Source: Corinectria fuckeliana (taxonomy: Eukaryota; Ascomycota; Sordariomycetes; Hypocreales; Nectriaceae). From it: DNA of 64,000 nucleotides. The DNA is taken from positions 248,001-312,000 of the forward strand of contig WPDH01000123.1 in the NCBI GenBank assembly GCA_019137255.1, given 5' to 3'. The notes under the pieces are model-generated. The model did no database searches, was not told the DNA's origin, and saw nothing but the letters and a program-made list of their open reading frames with translations. Positions 22,881 to 33,514 of this stretch are shown one piece after another (position 1 is the stretch's first letter; every line of letters starts with the position of its first letter). Position numbers and translations under genes: made by a program.

Positions 22881-24717
22881 CTAGTTGCTTTCGCTGAGCT
22901 CCTGCTCCACCTGGACCTTGACAATCTCGCGAACCTTCTCGAAGTCGTTGTCCACCGCCGTAACTCGCTTTTCCTTGTCCTCCAAGCCCACCAGCTCGGC
23001 GGGGATGACATCCTTCTCAAAGTCGAAGCCTTCAGTGGCCTTCAGTGCCACGTCGACGGCACTGGCGAATTTGGCGGGGTGAGCAGTGGAGAGCGAGATG
23101 TGAGGGACGCTGGATCCGGCGCGCTCAACCGATCGCGCAGTAGCGTGGACACCAACAGCGGTGTGAGGATCTAGAACGTATCCGATCTTGGTGTAGAACG
23201 ACTGAATGGTCTCGATGGTCTGCTTGTCGGTGACACGTTCGCTCTCAAAGTCTCGCTTGGCGCACTTCAGGATGTCTTGGTAGACAGGGCCAAACGAGCC
23301 AGTGTTCTTGAGCTCTTGCAGCCAGGTGTTGACTTCCTGACCGGCCTGCTTCTTATTCCAGTCGTCGTCCATGCCGGCAGTTTGTGCGAACTCATAGGCG
23401 AGGAACCACAGTAGCCGCTCGAAGTTGCTCGACACTAGAATATCCATGGCCGGGCTGAGCGTCTCCTTGACTCCCGTGTCGGCGTCCGAAGCGTTCTTCT
23501 CGTACTTGCCCGTCTTCCAGAAGCGGTCGAGAATGTCGTTTTCGTTGGTAGCGATTACTAGCCTCTCGATGGGCAGACCCATGCGCAGAGCAAAGTACCC
23601 AGCTAGGATGTCGCCGAAGTTGCCGGTGGGAACGACGAAGCGGACCTTGTCGCCGAGGTTAAACGACTCGGACTTCTTAGCGAGCGAGAAGTAGGAGTGG
23701 AAGTAGTAGACAATCTGAGCGAGGATTCGAGCCCAGTTGATTGAGTTGACGGCGCCCAGGTTCAAGGCCTTGTTGGCGTCGGAGTCGGCGAACATGGCCT
23801 TGACGATGTCCTGTACGACTCGAATGAGCTGTGCCCTATGACAGGAGGGTTGGGAGGGTTGGGAACTTACCTGACAGTCGTCAAAGGTACCCGTAACGGC
23901 AAGGTTGTGAACATTCTTGTCCAAAACTGTCGTCATTTGCGCCTCTTGAATCGGTGACACTCGACCTTGTGGGTGCATGATGAATACCGAGACATCTTGC
24001 TTTCCGCGCAGACCGTAAATGGCGGCGGATCCAGTATCACCGCTGGTGGCACCAATGACGGTCAAGTGATGTCGATCTAGATATGGGTGAGCGTCTATTC
24101 GCTGGCACAAGGATGTGGGATGTGGGATATGCGACTAATGTGGCATACCCCCTAGGGACCTCCTACCTCGACCAGTCTTGCCCTCGTTCTTCCTCACAAG
24201 GAAGTACTCGAACAGGTTACCGAGGAACTGCAGAGCGACATCCTTAAAGGCAAAGGTAGGTCCGTGGAAGAGCTCGAGGAGGTAGTGGTTGTCGGTAAGG
24301 TGGACGAGAGGTGTGGTTTCGGGTGCGCGGAAGGTGGAGTAGCTGCGGTCGATGATGTCCTTCAGGTCGGCTTTGGGGATTTCGGAGGGAGAAATGTAGA
24401 GAGACAGAATCTCGAGAGCCAATTCCGGGAAGCTGAGGTCCTTCCAGGACTCCCAGCCGTTGGCTTGAGGGATCTGCTCGGGGATGTAAAGGCCGCCATC
24501 GTTGGCGAGGCCCTTGAGGACAGCCTCCTCGAAGGAGAACTAGGAAGAAGGAGACGTGTTAGCCAATTCGCGTCGGGAGGGATCTCGGGTTCGGCAGCGA
24601 GCACGAGGACCGACAGAGAATCCTTACGCCAGAGTCCTCGCCACGGGTGCTCAGGTAGCGTTGAGACGGAGTGTGCAAGTCTTCGGAGCCATTCTGGGCA
24701 GCGCCATTGGTGGCCAT
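22881..24717 (-). CDS. THR4: Threonine synthase
   Basis: PLP enzyme that converts O-phosphohomoserine to threonine, the last step of threonine synthesis. Four exons, 24628-24717, 24167-24539, 23871-24076 and 22881-23810, give 532 residues (yeast Thr4 is 514). It starts MATNGAAQNGSED, then TPSQRYLSTRG. The PLP lysine is K129 in HGPTFAFKDVALQ. The Ser/Thr-Gly-Asp-Thr-Gly loop (ATSGDTGSAA) and PTGNFGDILAGY, which contact the phosphate and cofactor, are intact. The C-terminus has HPAKFASAVD, conserved in the fungal family. The introns are 60-90 nt. Two TGACTC sites lie 150-185 bases upstream, suggesting Gcn4/Cpc1 control. Confidence 0.97.
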
Positions 24718-25843
24718 GGTTGCAGCTCCGGTGAGAGAAGGCGGAAGCGAAGAAGGGATTTAGGAGTTTCAAAGAGACAGACGGACCTCGAGAGAGGGAC
24801 CGGAGGGAGAGTGAAATATGGGAGAGGAATGGGGGAGGACGAATCGTTGGAGTGGCAAGGCCGAGTCGAGTCAAAAAAATCAAGACTCTCTTGGAGGAGT
24901 CAGTTGCCAGAAGATGGCGCCGCCGAGAGTCGGTCACTCAGACAGACGCCGCCTTGCCCCCCTTCCCAATTGCGGCTAGTGCGGGGTGTGGTCTGAATGA
25001 ATTTGCAGTCTGAAGGACCGGATGACGGAAGGTGGTTGGCTGGCGGGGTTGCCCTCTTTTTGCCCGCCCGTCGGACGGAGGAGGTACGTACCCACGATCT
25101 ACGGACTGACAACAAGTGCGTAATGTTCTTGTGTATTCCATTGCAGTGTAAGTAGGTCTACGTACTATCTACTAATTACTAATTACCCAATTACGGCTGC
25201 GATTAGGTACTTTAGTTCCTGTCGCACGTCACACCAAGATAGCTCGTGATCTTGGAGATGCTGCTGCTCTGGAATGGAATGTGCAATTATATTCCCATCT
25301 CTCACCCGCCGCACTAACAAAAATCCAGCTGCAGCCAATATGCAAAAATCGACGAACGGTTTGGAGGCCGGGAGACAGGTTGACTGGGAGCCGGCCTCGG
25401 CTTGGCCGTTCGAATGGGACAACTCTTGCGTTAGCGCAAGCAATCAAGTACTAGTAGTCTACGTCCGTTTCCTACAGCTCCTCATCCTCATGCGCATTTG
25501 GCAATAAGCGTTTCGCCACAGGTTGAAAGCACCCCGGAACATATTCCAATGCACATCTCACTCTCCCACGACCGCACATGTCCGAGTCCGCCACACAGCT
25601 ACTAAAGACGGCGTAAAGAGAAACGTGCCGGGTGTTCTCTGGCCGAGAAAACTCCATGTTTCTTGTTATTGCTCTCTATGGGCCTCCTTCTCTTGCCAGC
25701 TCTCCTCCGCTGTGCGCGTTGGCCCCTCCCATAGAAGCCCCTGGCCCATCTCAGCTTACGATTTGCAGTCCTGTGCGCTAGTCAGGTTAAGACTTCTGCA
25801 ATGGCATCCTGAGTCATGCACTCGGCTTCCCCAGTCTCAATAG
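24718..25843. other. THR4 promoter and 3' flank of the AT-hook gene
   Basis: Aside from the paired TGACTC sites at 24868-24902, no gene was recognised. The part near 25140-25200 is AT-rich with repeated TACTA/CTACT words. Confidence 0.5.
24868..24902 (-). promoter_or_regulatory. Two TGACTC (Gcn4/Cpc1-type) sites upstream of THR4
   Basis: GAGTCA at 24868-24873 and 24897-24902, read as TGACTC on the gene strand, about 150 and 180 bases before the ATG. TGACTC is the known core of the general amino acid control site bound by Gcn4, CPC1 and CpcA, and THR4 is a typical target. Confidence 0.5.
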
Positions 25844-27871
25844 TCATGATTTTCGTAGCGATTTCAGCAGAGGGGCAATCCTTGATCTCTTGCTCAACCC
25901 GACTCGATATATAGGCTTGCTTGTCGGTGTTACCGCCGATAACCCTCGGGTCTGTCCCGCGCTCTTGGCAACTGAAGAGGAATTGTTTGGCTTAGCCTCC
26001 TTCCCGTCCGCAGCACCATCTAAGTTCTTAGATTTGTTGTTTCCGCCCGTCGTACCGAAAGTTGTTGAAAGGCTCGTATTGGGACTGGTTTCCTTCAAAA
26101 CGGTTTCTGACGCGAACGAGGCCTTGGTTTCGCCCGCGTTCTCATCTTGAGGCTCATCCTGTTCATGAGACGCATTGCGCGCTTCTGGCAATTCCTCAGC
26201 GTCAAGCTTGGTCTTAGCAATCTCAGTGGCATCTGATGCGGCATCGCCTGGTAGTCTTGTCGTAGCCTGTGGGCTATTTTCAGCAGCGGCTGGCCTTTCC
26301 TGTTTTCGTGGTCTGCCTCGTTTCTTTTTCTGTTTCGTGGCAGCTTCTCCATCTCCTAAATGCGATGCTAGCGGCTGAGTCGTTGGAGTCGCTGGCTCTC
26401 CGCCGGTGCTCTTTCGTGGCCGCCCTCTCGGCTTCTTTTGTTTGACGGGTGGTTCTTTGTAATCGGATACTTCTTCATTGACTCCCTCGTTCACAGTTGG
26501 TAGCTCCTGATGCTGAGCATCTCTCGTCTCCTCTTCACTCTTTCGTAGCCGCCCCCTCGACTTCTTTTGCTTGATGGGCGGCGCGTAATCTGATTCTTCG
26601 TCATTGGCTCCCTCCTTCATAATTGATGGCTCTTCTTTGTCAGGCTGCTCGAATTCCCGCACTTTCTCGTCCGGTTTTGAAGCCCCCGGGGAGCCCTTTT
26701 TGGGCCTACCTCGTTGCTTCTTCTCCTTAGACTTGGCGGGCGAATCAATCCTAGCAATGATATCGGGGGACGAGTCTCGACAAGGGTAGATTGACTGCCT
26801 TGACACATCCTTGATCGTATTCGATGCAATTGATGGAAGAGGGGCGGCGCTGAAATCAAGCCCATCGCTGCGAGGGGTATTGATGTTTGTTGCTGATCCG
26901 CTCGAGGCTAGTAATAGAGCGGTATGCTGGAGTACGGGAGGCAAAGTGTCCTGGTGGTGGCTGTCGCTAGATGCCAAGTGCACGCTCTCGTACTGCCGCT
27001 TTTGCGTGTTTGTCAAGGGCTTTGCCGAAATATAGAACGAAGCCTCATTGTCGAGAGGCAATGTTAGAGGCAGTGTTGGAGGTAGAGTTGGGGGAAGCGT
27101 TGGAGGCAGCATACTTGAAGGCGCGACCTGCTGTGGCTCTGGATACAAGCCCTCATTCTCGGTGCTGAATGGGATGGTCACTAGGTCGACTTCGTTGGAT
27201 CCTTGTGGAGACGGGTGTGAAGCGTCTATCCTTCTCCTCTTCCTCCTGCCCGAGCTAGAGACGTCAATCTCCTCGTGCTCATGACGGGTCTCTATTTTCT
27301 TGACGGAGGGCGTTACTTGTCGGTTTGATAGTGGCTTTGGAGTCGAATTAGATGTTCGCCTGACCTTCAGTCGGATCTTGGTGACTTTTCGTATTGGCTC
27401 TTCCTCGGAGCTGCTTGGCACGTCGTAGGGATCACCCATCATGGCAGTGGGCGCCTTCCTCCTTCCTGGAGTTGAAACCTGCGTGCAATCGCTCATCCCT
27501 TTGCCACTTGAAGTTTTGGGACCCTTCGAGACTGTAGGCTCCGAGATTGATGTGAGCGAGGACGGCTCAATCAGTTCTGTCACTGTTCGCTGGAAGGGCG
27601 CCGGCGCAGTTACCTCCGAGCTGGTAAGCACGGCCCCATTGGCTGACCCGAGCATTCCGACAGAGGCGTTCTCGCGAGCAGCATCATTCTGCTCGTCAAA
27701 AATATTCTGGAAGAAGGAAGAGTTGGTGGATGTTGTCGTGTGGCTAACACGAGCGGATGAACGGGCTGCCTTCTGGCCGGCATTGTTGGACGACAAGGGC
27801 GCCTGGGGGCTGTGCGGCGGAGAATAGCTGTTATCTTCTTCGTCCGAGTCAGCAATAATGGCCGGAGGCAT
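25844..27871 (-). CDS. AT-hook DNA-binding protein
   Basis: Single exon, 675 residues from the ATG at 27871 (MPPAIIADSDEEDN). An earlier in-frame ATG at 27988 would add 39 residues rich in Arg and lies almost on a CACGTG site, so I prefer the later start. Four AT-hook cores are visible: RGRPKK (about 387), RGRLRK (about 437), RGRPRK (about 481) and RGRPRK (about 516), each within Lys-rich sequence. The remainder is Ser/Pro-rich and likely disordered, with an NLS-like GRRKRRRI and an LPPTLPPTLPP repeat near residue 260. A chromatin-binding role is likely from the hooks, but no catalytic domain is seen and the exact family is not recognised. Confidence 0.82.
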   Translation of the reverse strand: MPPAIIADSDEEDNSYSPPHSPQAPLSSNNAGQKAARSSARVSHTTTSTNSSFFQNIFDEQNDAARENASVGMLGSANGAVLTSSEVTAPAPFQRTVTELIEPSSLTSISEPTVSKGPKTSSGKGMSDCTQVSTPGRRKAPTAMMGDPYDVPSSSEEEPIRKVTKIRLKVRRTSNSTPKPLSNRQVTPSVKKIETRHEHEEIDVSSSGRRKRRRIDASHPSPQGSNEVDLVTIPFSTENEGLYPEPQQVAPSSMLPPTLPPTLPPTLPLTLPLDNEASFYISAKPLTNTQKRQYESVHLASSDSHHQDTLPPVLQHTALLLASSGSATNINTPRSDGLDFSAAPLPSIASNTIKDVSRQSIYPCRDSSPDIIARIDSPAKSKEKKQRGRPKKGSPGASKPDEKVREFEQPDKEEPSIMKEGANDEESDYAPPIKQKKSRGRLRKSEEETRDAQHQELPTVNEGVNEEVSDYKEPPVKQKKPRGRPRKSTGGEPATPTTQPLASHLGDGEAATKQKKKRGRPRKQERPAAAENSPQATTRLPGDAASDATEIAKTKLDAEELPEARNASHEQDEPQDENAGETKASFASETVLKETSPNTSLSTTFGTTGGNNKSKNLDGAADGKEAKPNNSSSVAKSAGQTRGLSAVTPTSKPIYRVGLSKRSRIAPLLKSLRKS

Positions 27872-28609
27872 CTTAGCAAGCAATGAGATTCGAAGCGATC
27901 GCTTGCGAAGGCAAACCTGGAGCCTTTGTCGGACGCGCTGGGACGTTGGCGTGGGGGGTTTCGTGCCGCGCGTGACCACGTGACACATTCACAAATCGGT
28001 CAATTAACACAACCCACAAGTGAATCGCGGCCTCCACAGCCATGCCAGCGGCTTGCATCGGGGTCCTCCGACAAGACCGTTAAGGTCTGAGACGCGGCAA
28101 CGGGCGCGTGCGTGAAGACGATCGACGTCGGTAGAGCGGTACGCGATTTTGCGATTTAGTGGTACATACGCGAATTCCCTAGCTGCCGGTGGCTTCCTAT
28201 TGGTTTAATTGACCTCTAAACAAAGTCTGCATCGCGGGCCGTTTCAAGCTCGTTATAGCACAAAACACAACAAATGGTCACATCACATCGAGGTTGAGTA
28301 GAAGAGTGTTTCTCAATGAGAAAAATGGCCCTTCTGTTGATTTATTGACCTGTCCAACTCCCAATTGGGAAAGTATAAGCAAATGTTGAAATGCGCTCGC
28401 CCAACCGTCGTCCTATCCCATTCCCTAGTCCTGATCCGTAGGTTAACTTTTGGGATGCAGCAAACACATCTGGTCTTTTTGACCAGCCCCAAACGCCGAT
28501 GTTGAAATCGTAGCTGATACGTAGATGCAGCCTCCGCAATAGCACACTAGTTAACACAATCCCCATGCGCCCATCCTCTTCGACCCGCTCACACCACGTA
28601 GGTCGACAT
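27872..28609. promoter_or_regulatory. AT-hook gene promoter and MET6 3' flank
   Basis: A CACGTGAC motif at about 27974-27981 lies roughly 105 bases before the AT-hook ATG. The right part is the MET6 3' untranslated region. No further gene was seen. Confidence 0.5.
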
Positions 28610-31038
28610 TTATTTGGCGTACTTAGCACGGAAGTACTTGGCAGCGTTGACCATGTTGCGAAGAGCCTCCTTGGTCTCCTTCCACTGTCGGGTCTTGAGA
28701 CCGCAGTCGGGGTCGATCCAGAGCTGCTCGGGCTTGAGGAACTGGAGCATCTCCTCGATGCGGTCCTTGATCTCCTGCTCGCTAGGGATACGGGGGGAGT
28801 GGATGTCGTAAACACCAGGACCGATGTGGCGAGGGTACTCAGAGTCGACGAAGACACGGAGGAGCTTGGCGTCAGACTTGCTGTTCTCAATGGACAGGAC
28901 GTCGGCATCGAGGGCAGCGATGGCATGGAAGAAGTCCTGGAACTCGGAGTAACAGAAGTGGGAGTGGATCTGAGTGGAGTCCTCAACACCAGCGGTGGAG
29001 AGACGGAAAGCGTCGACAGCCCACTTGAGGTAGGCGTCACGCTCGCTGCCGGAGCGAAGAGGAAGACCCTCACGGAGAGCGGGCTCGTCGACCTGGATGA
29101 CGTCGACGCCGGCCTTCTCAAGGTCGACAACCTCATCACGGAGGGCCAGGGCAAGCTGCTGGGCCTGGACGGACTGGTGAACATCGTCACGGGGGAAAGA
29201 CCATCGCAGGCAAGTGACGGGACCAGTCAGCATGCCCTTCATGGGCTTCTGGGAGACCGAGACGGCGTACTTGGACTCCTTAACGGTCATGGGGGCAGGG
29301 CGGGAGATGTCGCCGACAATGATGGGAGGTCGGACGCATCGAGAGCCGTAGCTCTGAACCCAGGCGTGGGTGGTAAAGGCATAGCCCTTGAGGCGCTCAC
29401 CAAAGAACTGAACCATGTCGTTTCGCTCAGGCTCACCGTGGACGAACACATCGAGGCCGAGCTCCTCCTGGATCTTGACGTTGTCGTCAATCTCCTTCTC
29501 AATGAACTTGTCGTATTGCTCAACGGAAATCTCACCCTTGGTGAGCTTGTTGCGCTGGATACGGATGTCCTTGGTCTGGGGGAAGGAACCGATGGTGGTG
29601 GTTGGGAAGAGAGGAAGCTTGAGCTTCTCCTGCTGCTGGGAGATACGAGTAGGGAACTCGGAAATTCGCTTGTGGTCGGCCTCGGTGACCTTGGACTGGC
29701 GGTCCTTGACGACGGGGTCGTTGGTTCGGGCGGAGGTGGCACGAGCCTTAATGGACTTGGCGTTGGCCTCAAGCTGCTCACGGACAGTGGCGGGGCCCTC
29801 AGTGACGGCCTTGGCGATGAGAGCAATCTCAGAAGCCTTCTCGGTGGCGAAAGAGAACCAATCGGCAATCTCGGGGTCCAGCTTCTTCTCGCTGGCAAGG
29901 GTGTGGGGAGTATGGAGGAGAGAGCTAGAAGTGGCAACGATGACACGCTCCTTGCCAAGCTTCTGGATAGCAGTCTCGGCGGTCTCAATGGCGCGCTTCA
30001 GGTTGGTCTTCCAGATGTTGCGGCCGTCGACGACACCAGCGGATAGGACGGTCTTGGGGCCGAGAGCAGCAACGACAGCGTCAAGCTGCTCAGGGTTGCG
30101 GACAAGGTCCACGTGGACACCATAAATGTCCTTGGGAAGGAGGCCGAGGTTATGGACGATATCACCAAAGTAGGTGGTGAAGACAAGCTGAGGGATCTTG
30201 TCGCCAAGAGCGGCGAGTTTCTCATAGGCGGGCTTGAAGGCAGCCTTAGTCTTCTGGGGGAGATCAAAGACGAGGACGGGCTCGTCAATCTGGACGGTCT
30301 CGGCACCGGCCTCCTTGAGCTGAACAAGGAGCTGCTCATAGACGGGCAGAAGGCTGTCGAGAAGGTCGATGGGGACGACAGACTGGTCACGGTCGGCCTT
30401 GCCGAGGTGAAGGAAGCTCACGGGGCCAACAAGGACGGGGCGGGTGGTGATGCCAGCCTCCTTGGCCTCCTTGAAGTCAGCGACAGCCTTGGGGCTGGCA
30501 CTGAGCTTGAAGGTCTGGTTGTCCTGGAGAGTAGGCTTGACGTAGTGGTAGTTAGAGTCGAACCACTTGACCATCTCCAGACTGGGAACATCGACACCCT
30601 CCTTCTGGTGGCCGCGGCCCATGGCGAAGTACTCGTCAATGGTGTCAAGGCCATCCTTGGTGTATCGCTCGGGGACGGCCTGAGAGGTAATTGTCAGCAA
30701 ATTGCGGGTAAGGCGTTGACTTTTGGAAGGTACTTACACCGAAGTCCTGGATGTGGTGGAGGACCTGGTCGTAGAGAGCGAAGTCGTTGCTGGGGATGAT
30801 GTCGACACCGGCATCCTGCTGGATCTTCCAGTGGGCGAGACGGAGGCGCTTGGCCTCAGCAAGGAGGTCGGCCTGGGAGATCTTGCCACCCCAGTCTGGA
30901 TATGATGGTCAGTGATCGTGCTTTGGGAGAAGGTATTGTGCAGAACGGTGGAGGGATGTACTGACAAGCTTCGGTGGCCTTCTTCAGGTCACGGTTAACA
31001 CCCATGCGGGGAAACCCGAGAATAGCGGACTGAACCAT
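28610..31038 (-). CDS. MET6: Cobalamin-independent methionine synthase (MetE type)
   Basis: Transfers a methyl group from 5-methyltetrahydropteroyl-triglutamate to homocysteine, forming methionine. Three exons, 30966-31038, 30738-30895 and 28610-30679, give 766 residues (yeast Met6 is 767). It starts MVQSAILGFPRMGVNRDLKK and continues EAYWGGKIS across the first splice. The zinc ligands are H651 and C653 (IHSHFCYSEF) and C736 (DPDCGLKTR). The PHGEPERNDMVQ-like segment (VHGEPERNDMVQFFGERL) is the homocysteine/folate site. Strong codon bias, as in abundant enzymes, explains long open frames on the opposite strand (28565-30046 and 30113-30799), which are shadows. The introns are 70 and 58 nt. Confidence 0.98.
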
Positions 31039-33514
31039 CTTGGCGGTTGATCCGAGTACTCTGAAAGATGATATGTTTGGAAAGGACGCTGTTGGAGAGT
31101 TAGCGAAGTGAAATTTTGCATCGAGCGGTAGCGGGGTTATGGCGGGGTGAGGGGCAGTTTGTGCGAGAGTCTGGGCGCGTGGGAGACTGGACGACGTGAA
31201 GGGAGCACGTACTGAAGATACAGAGCCCTGTCTGTACCGCAATGGATCAATCAACAGATCCTTTAATGGGAGGAGGAAAAGGTGGATGGGAGGATGAAGA
31301 GAAGAGAAAAAAGATGGAAGAGGAAGGGGAGGAGCTCAAGAAAAAGGATGAGCGATGGGTTGGAAAAAAGATCGAGCAAGAAAAACTCAGGCGGAGGCCA
31401 GTCCGAAAGCGGGGGAGGGGTAGTAGCAGAGAGTGAGACTGCGTGAGTGAGTCGGACGGTTTACGTGAGGGACTGGAGGTACATTGGCACTCCTCGCATT
31501 GGCAGTGTCTCCCCAGCAACTCGTCAGAAACTCGTTGTACCTCTGTTCTCTGCCTGCAGGTCGAGGTGAGCACGGAACTGCACCACTGCACACTGCAGGA
31601 GCCACATAGTCCACAGGGCGCCGTGGGAGGCAGTGGTTGGGCAGGGGCACCCCTTGCAAAGCCCTGGACACCGAGCTCCGTATTCGTACATTGCGTCGGC
31701 GGGGTTGGTCGGCGGGAGCGGTTGCCGGGGGGCTGGCAAGTTCGAGGCAGGTGTTTCCATATGGTTGGCGGCGACTAACTAAATAATTAGGTATCTAGGT
31801 AGGTACTAGGCGGCTGACGGCCGGCTATTGCTAGTGGGTACTAGTACAGCATCGGCTTGGTGGGTTTTTGGTGGGCAGCTTGCGGGCTGTCGGCCGAGCT
31901 AGTTTGGACTGTGCTCGTTGTTGTTGCGGGCGAGCAGACATTTCGGCTTCCGAATTGCGCCATCGGATATGGATGGCCTCATCAAACTGTCTTGAACTGG
32001 TGGTGTCTTTGTTGCCTTGCTGCTGGGGCTAATCTTACGCCGCCGCTGGTCGGCCGTTGGATTGAATCCCAGTCATTATGACCCGGTCCTTATGTACGGG
32101 GTTTTGTGTTGGTCTTGCCCAGTGCACACGCAGTGCTCATTGCTCCTCGTCTATTTACAAATACCTATATAGCTTAGTACATAGTGCCCCTCGACGATTG
32201 ATTGCCCCTCGATTGGTTACCCCTCGTGTGCTTTGGGCGGTCCCACGTGCTCAAGGGTATCGCTGTTTTCCACGCCTTAGAGCTAATGGAGGCCGGACGA
32301 TATCGGGGACTGCGGTCGCGCGAGACTTTTGTTGAGGATTCAGTCAGCTGTTTTTGGAAATGAGAGAAGCCAAGGCGGCTTGGACGGTCCTTTAGTCCTG
32401 AAGGCTGGAGGATGGCGGATCTCATGTCCCCCTTGCACATCTACACCGACATCTTGCAGGCACTGACCCACACGATTCGTGCCGAGTCGAGTCGAGTTTG
32501 CTGCATCGCCTTGAAGCCTGATAGCTCCTTGATTCCGGCCTCCTCTCTATTATGGTCTCTGAGCACAACTACGGTACACTCTGAATGCAAACATCTCTTA
32601 TTGTACGTAGTGGTCCAGACGGACATACTTGCTCCTGTTGCAAGATGTCGGATTTCCCCGGGAATATATTTGCACTTATTGAGGTATTGGTCAATGCATT
32701 GTTGCGATTCGCCATTGCCTTCTGTTATTACATGCCTGGGGGATAGAACATATAGTAACTCCGAGAATGCGGCTTCGGTAGTGTCCGTGTACTCACGCAC
32801 AGCTGGGTGAAGGTATGAAGTATTACTGAAGGATTGAGACATGAGCTCTAGGATTAATATAAGCCAGAGATCGAGAGCATAAGACCCAACAGGCTAACAC
32901 TGGGCCTTAATCAACCACGACACTCCAACAAGGGTTGATCAGCCTTCCCTAAGTAGCCTCGCGGTTGTATCACTAACACATTCACCTCACCTCCAACCTG
33001 ACAGCATCACGGCCTAGCACAGTCTGACATATTATTTCTCCCTTTACCACATGGACAATATGGGACATTGTTTTCCATTCTCAGGTGTCTTATTCCAACG
33101 AGGTAATTACCTATGTGACTACCTACCTACTAGGTATCTACCTACCTACTCACAGCTGCACTGTTTTGCTGTGATGAGTTGCACTGAACGTCCCTGAAAG
33201 TTGGCTCTGAGTGAATCGAAAAGACGGAAGGAGGCAGGCAACCGGCCTGAGGCAGTTCCTTCGCCAGCAACACAAGTGCCTAAGGTACCTTCCAAATTCA
33301 ATACGGACTCCCAACCCTTTCATATTGCCACGATGGACCTCACCTCGCTCACTCCCTCTACTAAACCAATCCCCGTCGATTGGCGAGTCCATCGCCTCGT
33401 TTGCTATCTGGTTTTGGCTGCACTCGCTCTTTGGACCTCCATCACTTCGGAAGCCTTCTTCTTGGAAGCCGGCGTGGTTATTTTAAGCTCAGAACCTTCC
33501 TTTGACAGGCTCTC
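31039..33514. other. Intergenic, MET6 promoter and upstream of the unknown 1,089-residue gene
   Basis: About 2.5 kb. Purine-rich sequence near 31250-31440 is the MET6 upstream region; TAGGTA motifs occur at 31789-31810 and 33105-33150. A frame starting MDLTSLTPSTKPIPVD at 33334 may be a 5' untranslated stretch or an alternative first exon of the next gene. No independent gene was recognised. Confidence 0.5.

Noticed and set aside
28565..30046. 493-codon open frame on the plus strand opposite MET6, plus another at 30113-30799
   Set aside because: They lie exactly over the MET6 exon and arise from its strong codon bias; the translation is Leu/Gly/Val-rich without any known domain.
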